This document shows, piece after piece, positions 24,732 through 34,429 of a stretch of 64,000 bases of DNA. The notes under the pieces are model-generated. The model saw only the letters and a list, made by a program, of their open reading frames with translations. It ran no database searches and was not told the origin of the DNA. The position numbers and the translations under genes are program-made. The number at the start of each line of letters is the position of its first letter. Position 1 is the stretch's first letter. Source of the stretch: Nocardia brasiliensis (GTDB lineage: Bacteria > Actinomycetota > Actinomycetes > Mycobacteriales > Mycobacteriaceae); assembly GCF_011801125.1 (NCBI RefSeq), contig NZ_CP046171.1, forward strand, positions 3,224,001-3,288,000, given 5' to 3'.

Positions 24732-27700
24732 ATGGGACTGTATCTTCCCCCTGAGCTGCGCTGGTTGGGGTGGATCGCGGGCGGGGCCTGGCCCGATGGC
24801 GACGAGACCGAGGTCTGGCAGGTCTCCGACGCGTTCAAGGAGGCCGCGACCGCGCTGCACCGGCTGACCCCGGAGTTGGAGGCCACCAAACGCCTGGCCG
24901 TTTCCGCCTACCCGGAAGGGCTCGGTGGGGAGAAGATCGGCGCGCTGTTCGATCAGATGATCGCCGGTGACCAGTCGATGGAGTCGCTGGCCAAGTTCAT
25001 GGAGCAGATCTCCGACGCCACTTTCGATTACGGCACGCAGATCGAGGCGGCCAAGCTGATGACGATCGTCTCGTTGATCGCGCTGGCCATCGAGATCGCC
25101 TGGGCGTGGATGTTTCCACCGACCGCGCCCGCGGTCGAAGCGGCGGCGACCACCGCGACGCAATCGTTCCTGCGCCGGATGGAACTGCAACTGCAGGAAC
25201 GGGTCCTGGCGAAGGTACTCTCGGTGTTCGGTGAGAAATTCGCCAACCTCAGCAAGAGCTACGTGCTCAAGATCCTCGAGGCGATGCTCATCTCGGGTGC
25301 GATGGACGCGAGCGTGCAGGTCGGCCAGATTGCCGCGGGACACCGGAAACACTTCGACGGCAAGCAGTTCGGGGTCTCGGTCTTCGCCTCCGGGCTCGGC
25401 TCGCCGTTCGGCCGGATCGCGGCCGACGGGATCGGCAGGTTCACCGGGCGATTCCTGGGGGAGAAGATCGCGAACCCGTGGGTGCGCACCGCGAACGGCG
25501 CGTTCGTCGGCATCACCTCCAGTCCGGCCGGGGCGATCTTCGGCGGTCTGGGCGCCGCCGCGATCACCGGTGACTGGGCGGGCACGTTCGGCAATCCGGT
25601 CAGCTGGGTCGGCGGGGCGGCGCGCGGCGGGCTAGCGGGCGGTGCCAAGGGGTTCGTCGGCATCTACGGCTACAACAAAGGCAAGGCGTTCGAGGTGCCA
25701 TGGGGCGCACCCAGGGACGGCTCGGCGTACAACCCGGGCAGGGGCGGCTTCGGCTTCGACGCGGGGCCGAACGGATTCAACGGTCCCCGTACCGGTTTCG
25801 GTGGCGAGCACGCCACGGTCCGGCCCGAAGGGTTCGGATCGAACGATGTGCGCGGCAACAGCCGGGCCCTCACCTTCGACGGACCCGCCGTGCACGACAG
25901 GTCTACGGCGGTCGTGCCGACGCGGTCGAACGGGCTGGGGATTCAGGGTGATCCGCCTGTCCACGGCAATCCGCGCAACGAATCGGCCGTCGGTGGTGGC
26001 AGAGAGGTGTCGCCGCCGGTGAATTCCGCTGGAACGGGCGAGGGAGCGCGGGGCGCGAACGGTGCGCCGCCGCCGCGGACCGCCTCGGTGACCAATGGCA
26101 GGTCCGGTGACAGCGGCGACGGGCAGCGGACGTGGAACTCGGAGTCGGCCAGGTCCGAGGGGTCGCTATCGCAGAACTCGTCCGCGGTGAATTCCACCGG
26201 TGGGACCAACAATTCGTCGGGCAGCGGTGCTCCGGCGGACCGTACGGGCGGTGCGTCCGGCGACTCGAACCGAGCGGTGCGTCCGGTGTCGGGCGCCGAT
26301 GGTTCCACGGAGTTCCAACGTTCGCCCGCATCCCACCCGGCCGCATCCGGCTCGTCGTCGCCGATCCGCGCGGCCGGCCCGGAATCGAATGTCGCAGCGG
26401 GACAGCAGCAGTCGCCGCGAGTGGGTCCGGAGACGAATACCGGGGTGGGTTCGACGCAGCGTCCGGCCGCTGAGGTGAACTCGGGCACGGGCTCGACGCA
26501 GCGTCCCCTCGGCGCGGAGACGAGCGCCACCGGAGCCCAACCGCAGCAGCGTGTTCCGGAGACGAACACCGGCGGGCCGCGGTCGTCGGCACCGAACACC
26601 GGTCAGGGCGAGGTTCCGTCGCAGTCACAGCGGTCGCCGGGGAGCGAGTCGAACTCGAACGCCGCAGGACGCGGGCCCCGCTCGTCCGTCCCGGAGCAGA
26701 ACGTACCCGGCACGGGCCAGCAGCGCATCGCCGCGTCGAGCGGCGGTGCTCCGGCACCGTCTCAGCGCACGCCGGAGACAGGTCAGGGTGCCGCTCCACA
26801 GCAACAACGTGTGTCCGGTCCAGAGTCGGGCCAGGGCGTTACTCCGCCGTCCCAGCGCACGCCGGAGTCGGGTCAGGGTGTCACTCCGCAGCAGCGCGGG
26901 TCTGGTCCCGAGACGAACCAGGGCGCCGCGCCGCAGCAGCGACTCGGCGGTCCGGAGACGAATGCCGGTGGCAGTGCGCAGGTGTCGCTGCGGCCGGGTG
27001 GGTCGGAGACGAACACCACCGGTGCGCCGCCGAATACCCGTGCGGGCAGCGGCGAGCACGACGCGGGTGGGCCGCGTCCCGGGCAGCGACTGTTGCCGCC
27101 CCCGGAGGGACAGCAGCCGACCCGGACGACGGGTCCGCAGGATCATCAACCGGCGGACGCGAACACCTCGCGTGGGCCCGACGGTGCGTTGCAGAGTGGC
27201 CGCGGCGGTTGGACTTTCGAGGGCGAGCGCCCGGCCAACCCGAACTGGATCCGCAACGAGCGGGGCGAAGTCCTGGTCACCTCGCCCGACGGCACCCGGC
27301 ACATGGTGGACCAGCACGGGAACATCACCGTGGCGCGGCCCGGCGATCCGACCGCGGTCCGGGTCCGGCCCGGCGGCGGCGTCGAGTTCGTGCCGAACTC
27401 CGCCGATCACCCGGCGGCCCAGCCCGGTCCGCGCCCGAACGTGCCGAGCGGTTCGGGACGTGAGCACGAGTTCGGCTTCGGCCGCTCCGACGGCACCCGG
27501 CACACGGTGCTGCCGGACGGCTCGGTGCAGACCCGATCACCGGACGGGTCCACGACGACGGTCCAGCGCAACGGGGCAACGGAATTCCGTGCGCCCTCGG
27601 GCGAGCGGACCCAGCACGAGCCGGGCGGCACCGTGATCCGGACTCCACCGGACGGCCCGACCACCGTCACCACACCCGACGGGACGACACACGTGGTGCC

Positions 27701-30695
27701 GAACGATCGGGCGGGCTGGGAGCGCAATGCCGAGGGCCGCTACCTCATCACCTCCCCGGACGGCACCAGGCACGTGATCGGCACCGACGGAAGCATGGTG
27801 GTCGGCCGCGCGGGCGATCCGCAGGTCATGCGGATCGGTCCGGATCACGCGGTCGTCTTTGTCGGGGCCGACGGTGCGGGCGCACCGCGCGGTGACGGCG
27901 CGGGGCGCGATACGGGGGTCAAATCGCCGACCTTCCATCGCCCCGATCGTGTTTCGCATACGGTCCAACCCGAGGGCGCGGTCCAGACCAAGTCGCCCGA
28001 CGGCTGGACCACCACCGTCAGACCGGATGGCGCAACGGAATTCGTCTCGCCCACCGGCGACAAGACGGTCTCGAAGTCCAACGGCACCGTGGTGGAGTCC
28101 GGGCCGGGCAAACCGATCGTCATCACCGCCCCCGACGGCACCAAGCAGACCGCCGAGCGCAACGGCGCGGTCGTCGTCGAGAATCCGGACGGCAGCACGC
28201 ACACCGTGTTCGACTCCTCCGACTACCAGGGCGGCGGGCGCACCCGGCATCCCGACGGGACCGTCATGCACAGTGATCTGAAGGGCACGGTGGAGTTCGG
28301 GCTGCGGGATCGGCTCGGCGGCTTCAGCCAGGACGGTCCGCGCAAGCACGGCGTCATCCAGATGGATCGGCCGGACGGGACCGGCTTCGAGTCGACGCCC
28401 AAGGGCAGCAAGGTCTTCGACCCGGACGGCACCACCTACGAATCGGGATCGCGCGGGTCGGCACGGGTCACCGCGCCGAACGGCGGGGTCGAAACCCTGC
28501 GGGTGACCGAGCCGATCGAGCTGTCCAACGGTGCGCGGCTGGAGCGGACACCCGAGGGTTTCCGGGTGGTGCATCCCGACGGCTCGGTCTCCGAGATCGG
28601 CTCCCGCGGTGCGACGGTCACCGATGCGGACGGCGTGGCCCGGGCGACCCGGCCGGACGGGGTGTTCGTCACCGACCCGGACGGGACCATGCGCGAGATC
28701 CGGCCCGACGGTGCGGTGCGCGTTACGGATCCGGACGGCACCTCCTGGGGCAGTAGGCCGGACGGCACCACGTGGACGGTCGACGGCAACGGCAAGGTGC
28801 ACGTCTCCGATCCGGACGGGACTACCGCGCCGCCCGCCAGCCCCAAGCACGCGTGGGTCGAGGGCAGCGACGAGACCACCAAGACCCGCCCGCGCCGGGT
28901 GCCGGACATCGGTCCGATGCCCGAGGAATACCACGCGCCGGGGGCACCGGAGCTCGACGACTGGATTCCGCCGGGATACGGCAGGTCCGGCCCGGGAAGT
29001 CATTGGGAGCCACCGCGCGCCGATCTGTTCATCGACAACCGGAACGACCGCGGCCCGGACGGCGACGACCGTCACAACGGCCCTGACGATGACGGCAACG
29101 GCAACAGGCCGGGCTACTATCGCGATTCGCGTGACGGCAGTGGCTCTGGTGGCGGCGCCGGTGCCGGTGGCCGTGGTGGGGCCGACCGATCAGACGGTCC
29201 CGACGGTCGGGATGAGCGCGGCGGCAACGACTCCGGCTACGACGATCGGGCGGGCGACCGGACGGGCGACCGCGAGGGCGATTTCGCGGGAGCCACCGAA
29301 GGTGGCCACGGCGGGACCGGTGGTGACGGCGGGGACGAGGCAGGGAACCACCCCACCGCCCAGGAGGAGCCGCAACCCGAGCAACCGCAACCGGAGCAGC
29401 CCGACCCGGCCGAGCTGGCGAACATGCTGGGCCGCATCCACGCCGCCGAGACGATGATGCCGCCGCCTCCGCCCAGCGGCGCGACGGACCTCCCCGAAGC
29501 CGAAGCGTCGCCGGACTTCTCGCGCCTTTCCGGCCCCACCTCCGCGCCGCCGGACCTCGCCGCGTTGCGCGGGGTACTTGGTCAGCCGGGCGAGTCGGGC
29601 GCACACGGACTCGGCGGCCAGGGCGCGCATCCCGGCAGCACGAACAGCGTGGTGCCGGAGGCACGCGACACCCGCGGCGGATCGAGCGTATCCGGCCAGC
29701 ACAGCCGCCCGCAGGCACCAGGCACTGAGCACCCGGTTCAACCGCCGACGCCCGCCAACCTGGGCACTGCGGCGGCCGAGAACCCTTCGGGTGGAACGGG
29801 TTCCGGCGAACGCAGCCGCCACGCGGGTGCCGACCGGCGGTCGGTGGACGCGAGTGACGGTGCGCACGACCGCGATCCGGGAGCCGAGCATCGCTCGGCG
29901 GCTCAGGGTCCGGACCCGCGCCGGACAGGTACTGGATCGAGCGGGGAGTCCGACGGTACGGAAACCGGAGCCCACTCCGCCGACGGTGCGGGTGCTGAGC
30001 AAGCCGCGAACGGCGCGGCAGCCCGACCCGGTTCGGAACCCGCAGGTGCGGAACACAACTCGAACGCCACTAACTCCGAACACGGTTCGGGCAGTGCGGG
30101 CGGTGACCAAGGCTCCCCATCCGACCACAGCCCGGGGGCGACAAAGACCGAACACGGCTCCGGCACGGAGGCCGGACCGAACAGTGCGGCAGCCGGTGAT
30201 CGTACGGGCGGGACGGCGTCACACGACCGCCCGGGCGAGCCCGGCACAGGCAACCGGCACGAGAACCAAGCAGGCGAGCCGACGCACCCCACCCATTCGG
30301 AAATTCCGGAGCAGCACAATAACTCGCCCCAACCCGCCGGGACCGGTGGGCCGCACCCGTCCGTGCCGGGCCGTCCCGCCATGTCCGACGGCCAGCAGTC
30401 GGCGGGGTCGTCCGCGCCGGGTGGGCTGCCGCCCTCCGGCGCCCCGCCCGGCGCCGCACCACCCGCCGCAGGCGCCAAACAGAAGCCGCCGCGGCGTAGT
30501 CGCACCAAGAACGACAAACCACGAAAGACACCGAAATCCATGTTGATGCCCTCGCCGTCCGAAGCGCCCGAGCGAGCGGGCTCCGACGATTCCGTCGATG
30601 TTCCGTTCGCGCTGAACGTTTCGGCCAAGGACGCCGGACCGGACGGCAGCACCCGATCGACCGCGAAGTCCACGAGGAGTGACACCGATGGCTGA
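24732..30695 (+). CDS. CpnT-like N-terminal protein with tandem PDG[ST] repeats
   Basis: 1987 residues. Residues 1-320 match the N-terminal region of the left-arm giant in layout (LGWIAGGAWPDGDET, IAGDQSMESLAKFM, DYGTQIEAAKLMTI, then hydrophobic and Gly-rich segments), a CpnT-like type VII secretion domain. Residues 330-830 are low-complexity Ser/Gly/Pro/Gln. About 850-1365 hold many short units of the kind PDGTxHxVxxDG, probably beta strands in a repeat fibre. The rest is Gly/Asp-rich and Pro-rich, ending in a basic patch (KQKPPRRSRTKNDKPRK). No toxin or enzyme domain is visible. It overlaps the next gene by eight bases (ATGGCTGA). It could be a structural partner, scaffold or surface fibre; function unknown. 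Confidence 0.75.
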   Translation: MGLYLPPELRWLGWIAGGAWPDGDETEVWQVSDAFKEAATALHRLTPELEATKRLAVSAYPEGLGGEKIGALFDQMIAGDQSMESLAKFMEQISDATFDYGTQIEAAKLMTIVSLIALAIEIAWAWMFPPTAPAVEAAATTATQSFLRRMELQLQERVLAKVLSVFGEKFANLSKSYVLKILEAMLISGAMDASVQVGQIAAGHRKHFDGKQFGVSVFASGLGSPFGRIAADGIGRFTGRFLGEKIANPWVRTANGAFVGITSSPAGAIFGGLGAAAITGDWAGTFGNPVSWVGGAARGGLAGGAKGFVGIYGYNKGKAFEVPWGAPRDGSAYNPGRGGFGFDAGPNGFNGPRTGFGGEHATVRPEGFGSNDVRGNSRALTFDGPAVHDRSTAVVPTRSNGLGIQGDPPVHGNPRNESAVGGGREVSPPVNSAGTGEGARGANGAPPPRTASVTNGRSGDSGDGQRTWNSESARSEGSLSQNSSAVNSTGGTNNSSGSGAPADRTGGASGDSNRAVRPVSGADGSTEFQRSPASHPAASGSSSPIRAAGPESNVAAGQQQSPRVGPETNTGVGSTQRPAAEVNSGTGSTQRPLGAETSATGAQPQQRVPETNTGGPRSSAPNTGQGEVPSQSQRSPGSESNSNAAGRGPRSSVPEQNVPGTGQQRIAASSGGAPAPSQRTPETGQGAAPQQQRVSGPESGQGVTPPSQRTPESGQGVTPQQRGSGPETNQGAAPQQRLGGPETNAGGSAQVSLRPGGSETNTTGAPPNTRAGSGEHDAGGPRPGQRLLPPPEGQQPTRTTGPQDHQPADANTSRGPDGALQSGRGGWTFEGERPANPNWIRNERGEVLVTSPDGTRHMVDQHGNITVARPGDPTAVRVRPGGGVEFVPNSADHPAAQPGPRPNVPSGSGREHEFGFGRSDGTRHTVLPDGSVQTRSPDGSTTTVQRNGATEFRAPSGERTQHEPGGTVIRTPPDGPTTVTTPDGTTHVVPNDRAGWERNAEGRYLITSPDGTRHVIGTDGSMVVGRAGDPQVMRIGPDHAVVFVGADGAGAPRGDGAGRDTGVKSPTFHRPDRVSHTVQPEGAVQTKSPDGWTTTVRPDGATEFVSPTGDKTVSKSNGTVVESGPGKPIVITAPDGTKQTAERNGAVVVENPDGSTHTVFDSSDYQGGGRTRHPDGTVMHSDLKGTVEFGLRDRLGGFSQDGPRKHGVIQMDRPDGTGFESTPKGSKVFDPDGTTYESGSRGSARVTAPNGGVETLRVTEPIELSNGARLERTPEGFRVVHPDGSVSEIGSRGATVTDADGVARATRPDGVFVTDPDGTMREIRPDGAVRVTDPDGTSWGSRPDGTTWTVDGNGKVHVSDPDGTTAPPASPKHAWVEGSDETTKTRPRRVPDIGPMPEEYHAPGAPELDDWIPPGYGRSGPGSHWEPPRADLFIDNRNDRGPDGDDRHNGPDDDGNGNRPGYYRDSRDGSGSGGGAGAGGRGGADRSDGPDGRDERGGNDSGYDDRAGDRTGDREGDFAGATEGGHGGTGGDGGDEAGNHPTAQEEPQPEQPQPEQPDPAELANMLGRIHAAETMMPPPPPSGATDLPEAEASPDFSRLSGPTSAPPDLAALRGVLGQPGESGAHGLGGQGAHPGSTNSVVPEARDTRGGSSVSGQHSRPQAPGTEHPVQPPTPANLGTAAAENPSGGTGSGERSRHAGADRRSVDASDGAHDRDPGAEHRSAAQGPDPRRTGTGSSGESDGTETGAHSADGAGAEQAANGAAARPGSEPAGAEHNSNATNSEHGSGSAGGDQGSPSDHSPGATKTEHGSGTEAGPNSAAAGDRTGGTASHDRPGEPGTGNRHENQAGEPTHPTHSEIPEQHNNSPQPAGTGGPHPSVPGRPAMSDGQQSAGSSAPGGLPPSGAPPGAAPPAAGAKQKPPRRSRTKNDKPRKTPKSMLMPSPSEAPERAGSDDSVDVPFALNVSAKDAGPDGSTRSTAKSTRSDTDG

Positions 30696-33279
30696 CGAGC
30701 CGAAGAAGATCGAGGACAAGACGAAGACCTCCTTCGATGATTGGAAGGATCTGCGCTCCAAGGCCGACAGCCACAAGTTGGAGTTCAAGAAGCTGACGTT
30801 CGATATCCAGATCGTCAAGCAGTGCGCGCAGCTGTGCCACGACATGATCGGCAAGTTGGCCTGGTATCAGGACTACATCAGGAACAACAATATGGCCGAT
30901 CTGAAGGACTGGTCCGACGAGGCCGGTGGTATCCAGCTGACCCGCCGGTTCAATCAGAAAGGGCGGGACGTGCTTTCGGGCATGGACACCCTGAAGACAA
31001 TCATGGAGGACATGGGGGACACCTTCCTCAGCGCGGGTGGGAACTATCTGCGGGCGGACGAGAAGTCGACCGAGGAGCTCGACAAGGTCGGCGATCTGCA
31101 GAAAGTGGGCCCGATGGCGCCCAAGAGTGAACCGCCGAAGGAGCCGCATCCGTCGAAAGCCGGTGGCAATCCGGATAAACCCAAGCCACCGACAGGGGTG
31201 GATCCCGGCACGCCGATCAGCACTGAGGCGGGCAGCGGTTGGGGTTGGGACCGCTTCCATTCGTTCGGTCGATCGATGATCGGCGCCGACTGGCGCTCCT
31301 ATGAGGCCGGCACGCGCTACAACTGGATGAGCGGGCAGCTGAGCGCGGATCTCACCGATCTGAACGGTGCGCTGAACAAGGCGACCGAGATCTGGACCGG
31401 CGACGGTGCGGAGCAGGCTAAAAAGGCGATCGAGCGCTTCACCGAGGGGTCGCTGACCTTCGCCACCGCGCTGACCAATCTCGGCAACGACCTGCTGTAT
31501 TGCTCGCAGTGGTTGAACTACACCTTCCAGGAGACGCCCGAAAAGACCTGGGACAACACGTATGCCTCGGACTGCGTGAAGCGTGACCGTCTCGGCGACT
31601 ATCGCGACCGCTACAAGAACACCTACGAACCCGGCGTGCAGGGCGCGCTGGCCGCGATGCCGCTGATCGCGGTGGTCGGCACCGAAGCCAAGGCGCCGCC
31701 GGAGAACAAGGGCGACAACAAAGGTGACAACAAGGGAGATAACAAGGGCGACAACAAAGGAGACAACAAGGGCGGCAACGGTAATGGGAACGCCAACGTC
31801 GACAAGGACAGCCCGGAGTACAAGGCCGGTTACCAGGACGGTTACAACCAGGGGCTCGAGGACGGTGGCGGCAAGGACACCGGCGACGGCAAGGGCGACG
31901 GCAAGGGCTCGGGCAGCGGAAACGGCCAGGAGACAGGCAACGGAAGCGGCCAGAACCAAGGCGGCGGCGGCAACGGCGGCGTAGACAAGAACAGCCCGAA
32001 CTACAAGGGCGGCTACGAAGACGGCCACAAGCAGGGCCTCAGTGACAGCAAGGCAGGCGGCGGCAGCGGTGGCCCGAACGGCAGCGGCTCGAGCGGTAGT
32101 GGCTCGAGCGGCAGCGGTGGCGGTGCGGACGGCAAGGGATCGGGTGGCAGCGGTGGCCCGAAAGCGCAGATCCCCGACTACAACTACGGCGCGGGCGATG
32201 GCAAACGCAGCGCGCCGATGCCGGGCGGCGGGGTCGGCAACACCGGCGGCGGTGGCTCCAACACCGGTGGCGGGTCTGGTGGTTCGCCCCGCGGCGGCAG
32301 CCCGAGCTCGCCGAGTCCGCAGGTGCCACTGCCGGAGACGAAGGTTCCGCAGCCACAGCTGCCCAACAAGGGCGTCCCACCGCAGGGTTCGCCGCAGGAC
32401 ATGCTCAACAAGCTGCTGCGCGGGGAGAATCCGCTGAAGGATCTGAGCCCGGAGGCGCTGCGCAAGATCGGTTCGGATCTGCTCGGCGGCCTGAGCCCGG
32501 AACTGCTGAAGAACATGAGTCCGGAGGGCTTGCAGAAGCTCGGTTCTGACCTGCTGAAGGGCCTGAGCCCGGAGGAACTGAAGAAGATGGGCTCCGACAT
32601 CGTCGGCGGCCTGGGGCCCGAGGGGATCAAGCATCTCAGCCCGGAGGTGCTCAAGAACGTCGATCCGGAGACGCTGCGGAACCTGAGCCCGGAGACAGTG
32701 CGCGAACTGGGACGCAGCATGGCGCAGACGCCGGGTGGCGGCGATCTGATCAAGCTGTTGACCGACGGGATCAACGGGTTCACCAAGACCATCGGCGATG
32801 TCGTCAAGACAGGTACGGAAATGCTTGCCGGACTGGCGAATACCGGAACGCTCGGCATTCCTGGTCTGGGCGATCTGCAGCACACGGCGCTGGCCGGCCT
32901 GACCGACAACGCGCTCCCGCAGGATCTCGCGTCGGCGCTGAAGAGCGCCACCGGTGGTGGTGCGGGCATCCCGTCGGGTGGTGGTGGCGGGGCGCCGCAC
33001 TCACAGCTCACGGCACTGTCCACGCCGTCGGAATCGTCGAAGTTGTTCCCGCGGGCGGCGATTCAGTTCGGCGCCGAGACCGGGCAGGTGCTGGGCGCGA
33101 CGGCACACTCGGCGAGCGCGCAGTCCGGTATGCCGATGGGTCCCGGTCCCGGTCCGGTCGGCGGTGCGCAGGGCGCGGGCGGGGAGTACAAGCGGCCCAA
33201 GTACCTCGACTCGGTGACGCATCTCGATGAGGGCTTCGGCACCGAGGTCGAGCGCTCCAGGCCGGTGATCGAGCCGTGA
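30688..33279 (+). CDS. WXG/PPE-like ESX substrate with LSPE and KGDN repeats
   Basis: 863 residues. A helical N-terminal domain (about 1-140) is followed by a second helical segment with a WxG motif (KATEIWTGDGAEQAKKAIERF, near 235). Then come a tandem repeat KGDN x5 (341-360), Gly-rich linkers with two copies of SPxYKxGYxDGxxQGLxD, and a Pro/Gly-rich stretch. A repeat of the type LSPExLxxxGSDLLxGLSPE lies at about 580-680. Secreted ESX substrates of the EspB/PPE type have a similar helical head and low-complexity tail. ATG 30688 has GAGGAG eight bases upstream and overlaps the preceding stop. The GTGA overlap at 33276-33279 couples it to the EspG gene. Confidence 0.65.
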   Translation: MADEPKKIEDKTKTSFDDWKDLRSKADSHKLEFKKLTFDIQIVKQCAQLCHDMIGKLAWYQDYIRNNNMADLKDWSDEAGGIQLTRRFNQKGRDVLSGMDTLKTIMEDMGDTFLSAGGNYLRADEKSTEELDKVGDLQKVGPMAPKSEPPKEPHPSKAGGNPDKPKPPTGVDPGTPISTEAGSGWGWDRFHSFGRSMIGADWRSYEAGTRYNWMSGQLSADLTDLNGALNKATEIWTGDGAEQAKKAIERFTEGSLTFATALTNLGNDLLYCSQWLNYTFQETPEKTWDNTYASDCVKRDRLGDYRDRYKNTYEPGVQGALAAMPLIAVVGTEAKAPPENKGDNKGDNKGDNKGDNKGDNKGGNGNGNANVDKDSPEYKAGYQDGYNQGLEDGGGKDTGDGKGDGKGSGSGNGQETGNGSGQNQGGGGNGGVDKNSPNYKGGYEDGHKQGLSDSKAGGGSGGPNGSGSSGSGSSGSGGGADGKGSGGSGGPKAQIPDYNYGAGDGKRSAPMPGGGVGNTGGGGSNTGGGSGGSPRGGSPSSPSPQVPLPETKVPQPQLPNKGVPPQGSPQDMLNKLLRGENPLKDLSPEALRKIGSDLLGGLSPELLKNMSPEGLQKLGSDLLKGLSPEELKKMGSDIVGGLGPEGIKHLSPEVLKNVDPETLRNLSPETVRELGRSMAQTPGGGDLIKLLTDGINGFTKTIGDVVKTGTEMLAGLANTGTLGIPGLGDLQHTALAGLTDNALPQDLASALKSATGGGAGIPSGGGGGAPHSQLTALSTPSESSKLFPRAAIQFGAETGQVLGATAHSASAQSGMPMGPGPGPVGGAQGAGGEYKRPKYLDSVTHLDEGFGTEVERSRPVIEP
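31708..31779 (+). repeat. 12-bp tandem repeat encoding KGDN
   Basis: Five units of AAG-GGC-GAC-AAC type (with synonymous changes) followed by one KGGN unit, inside the PPE-like gene. The sequence varies at third positions, so it is kept by selection on the protein or is old. A candidate for copy-number variation between strains. Confidence 0.85.
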
Positions 33280-34085
33280 CACAGCAATGGAAGTTCACCG
33301 CACTGGAATTCCTGGTGCTGTGCGACCACTATCGAGGTGGCTCGCTGCCGACACCGTTCTTGTTCGTGACCGACGAGGTGGTCATGTCCGACGAGCTGGA
33401 GCGGCGCAAGCGGGATGCGTGGGCCGACCTGAAGTACCGGCTCGGCGGCTCGTTCGACGGCGTCGTCGAGGTGATGCGCGCGCCGGAACTGTTCGTGCGC
33501 GTGCGTAGTTGGGACGAGCAGGACGAGAAGAACATGGCCAAGCAGTACCACCTGCACGCCGCGCGCTCCGGCGCGCTCGGCTTCCTGTTCGAACAGTCGC
33601 CGGGACAGCTCACCTACGACAGTCCGGCGTTCACCGTCACCGAATGCGACCCGCGCAGGCTGGCCACCGCCGTGGTGGCCTCGTTGCCCGCCGTCGAGGC
33701 GGGCAGGCAGGCCGATATCCCGGTGGTGATCGACCCGGCCGAGCACACCGCGCCCAGCTGGGGCGGCAGTTACGTCAAGGACAACCGGGACGAATCACCG
33801 GTCTATCAGACGCAGCGGTTCTTCCAGCAGCGGGCCGACCGCACCGGATCGATCATCGTGGTGCAGGGCCGATCCAAGTACGGTCCGCGCGGAATCCACG
33901 AGACGAAGCTGATGTGGCGCGACGTGGCCGACGACGGCCGATACGTGATGGCACTCGACGGTGCGCCGGTGGCCACCGGCATCAGTCGTCGCGGGTTGGC
34001 CGAGCGCATTCAGGCGGATATCGACAACCTCATGGAACGCCTCGAAACGCACTGGGAGACTGGGCGTCCCGAGGACCGATACTGA
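33276..34085 (+). CDS. espG: EspG-family ESX secretion chaperone
   Basis: 269 residues. EspG proteins bind PE/PPE-type substrates in the cytosol and carry them to the ESX machine. The blocks WKFTALEFLVLCDHYRGG (N-terminus), VRVRSWDE, ETKLMWRDVADDGRYVM and the C-terminal helix LAERIQADIDNLMERLE fit the family layout of an alpha/beta fold ending in helices. It starts with GTG overlapping the stop of the PPE-like gene by four bases, so it is almost surely co-translated with its likely client. No other ESX machinery gene (eccB-E, mycP) is in this window. Confidence 0.8.
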   Translation: MTQQWKFTALEFLVLCDHYRGGSLPTPFLFVTDEVVMSDELERRKRDAWADLKYRLGGSFDGVVEVMRAPELFVRVRSWDEQDEKNMAKQYHLHAARSGALGFLFEQSPGQLTYDSPAFTVTECDPRRLATAVVASLPAVEAGRQADIPVVIDPAEHTAPSWGGSYVKDNRDESPVYQTQRFFQQRADRTGSIIVVQGRSKYGPRGIHETKLMWRDVADDGRYVMALDGAPVATGISRRGLAERIQADIDNLMERLETHWETGRPEDRY

Positions 34086-34114
34086 CCGTCGGGTCGGAGA
34101 ACAGGAGAGGCGAC

Positions 34115-34417
34115 ATGACCGGAGAACGCCGGGTCCGGGTGGACACCGCGCGCCTGCGGCAGGCCGCGGCGAAGATGGACGATATCGGTGGCCAGACCGA
34201 CGAGATCATCACCACATTGCGAAACACGTTGCAGTCCAACGGGTATCCGTGGGGCCATGACGACTACGGTGACAAGTTCACCAAGGGCGAGAAGGGCTAC
34301 ACCAAGTCCGAAGAGAACCTGCTGACCGGCGGCGACAACATGGCGAAGTCGGCGAAGAAGTTCAGCACGGGAATGTACGGCGCCGCAACGAAGATCGATG
34401 ACATGGATTCCCGGTAG
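34115..34417 (+). CDS. WXG100-family secretion protein (right arm)
   Basis: 100 residues, the classic size. Two helices around GYPWGHDDYGDKF, the WxG-type turn, followed by KGEKGYTKSEENL. Paralogue of the 12836-13165 protein. ATG 34115 follows AGGAGAGG. It lies 29 bases after espG and 12 before the immunity-like gene, in the same operon. Confidence 0.85.
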   Translation: MTGERRVRVDTARLRQAAAKMDDIGGQTDEIITTLRNTLQSNGYPWGHDDYGDKFTKGEKGYTKSEENLLTGGDNMAKSAKKFSTGMYGAATKIDDMDSR

Positions 34418-34429
34418 CCGGAGGGGCAG

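Noticed and set aside
27537..29075. Minus-strand frame of about 510 codons opposite the PDG repeats
   Set aside because: Mirror image of the repeat-coding DNA with no start region or motif.
31708..31779. CRISPR-like repeat
   Set aside because: The 12-bp units are contiguous without spacers and are coding (KGDN).
30070..33000. Long minus-strand open frame (976 codons)
   Set aside because: It is antisense to the PDG-repeat and PPE-like genes; the repeated codons on the other strand create low-complexity Arg/Ala/Leu text, not a protein.
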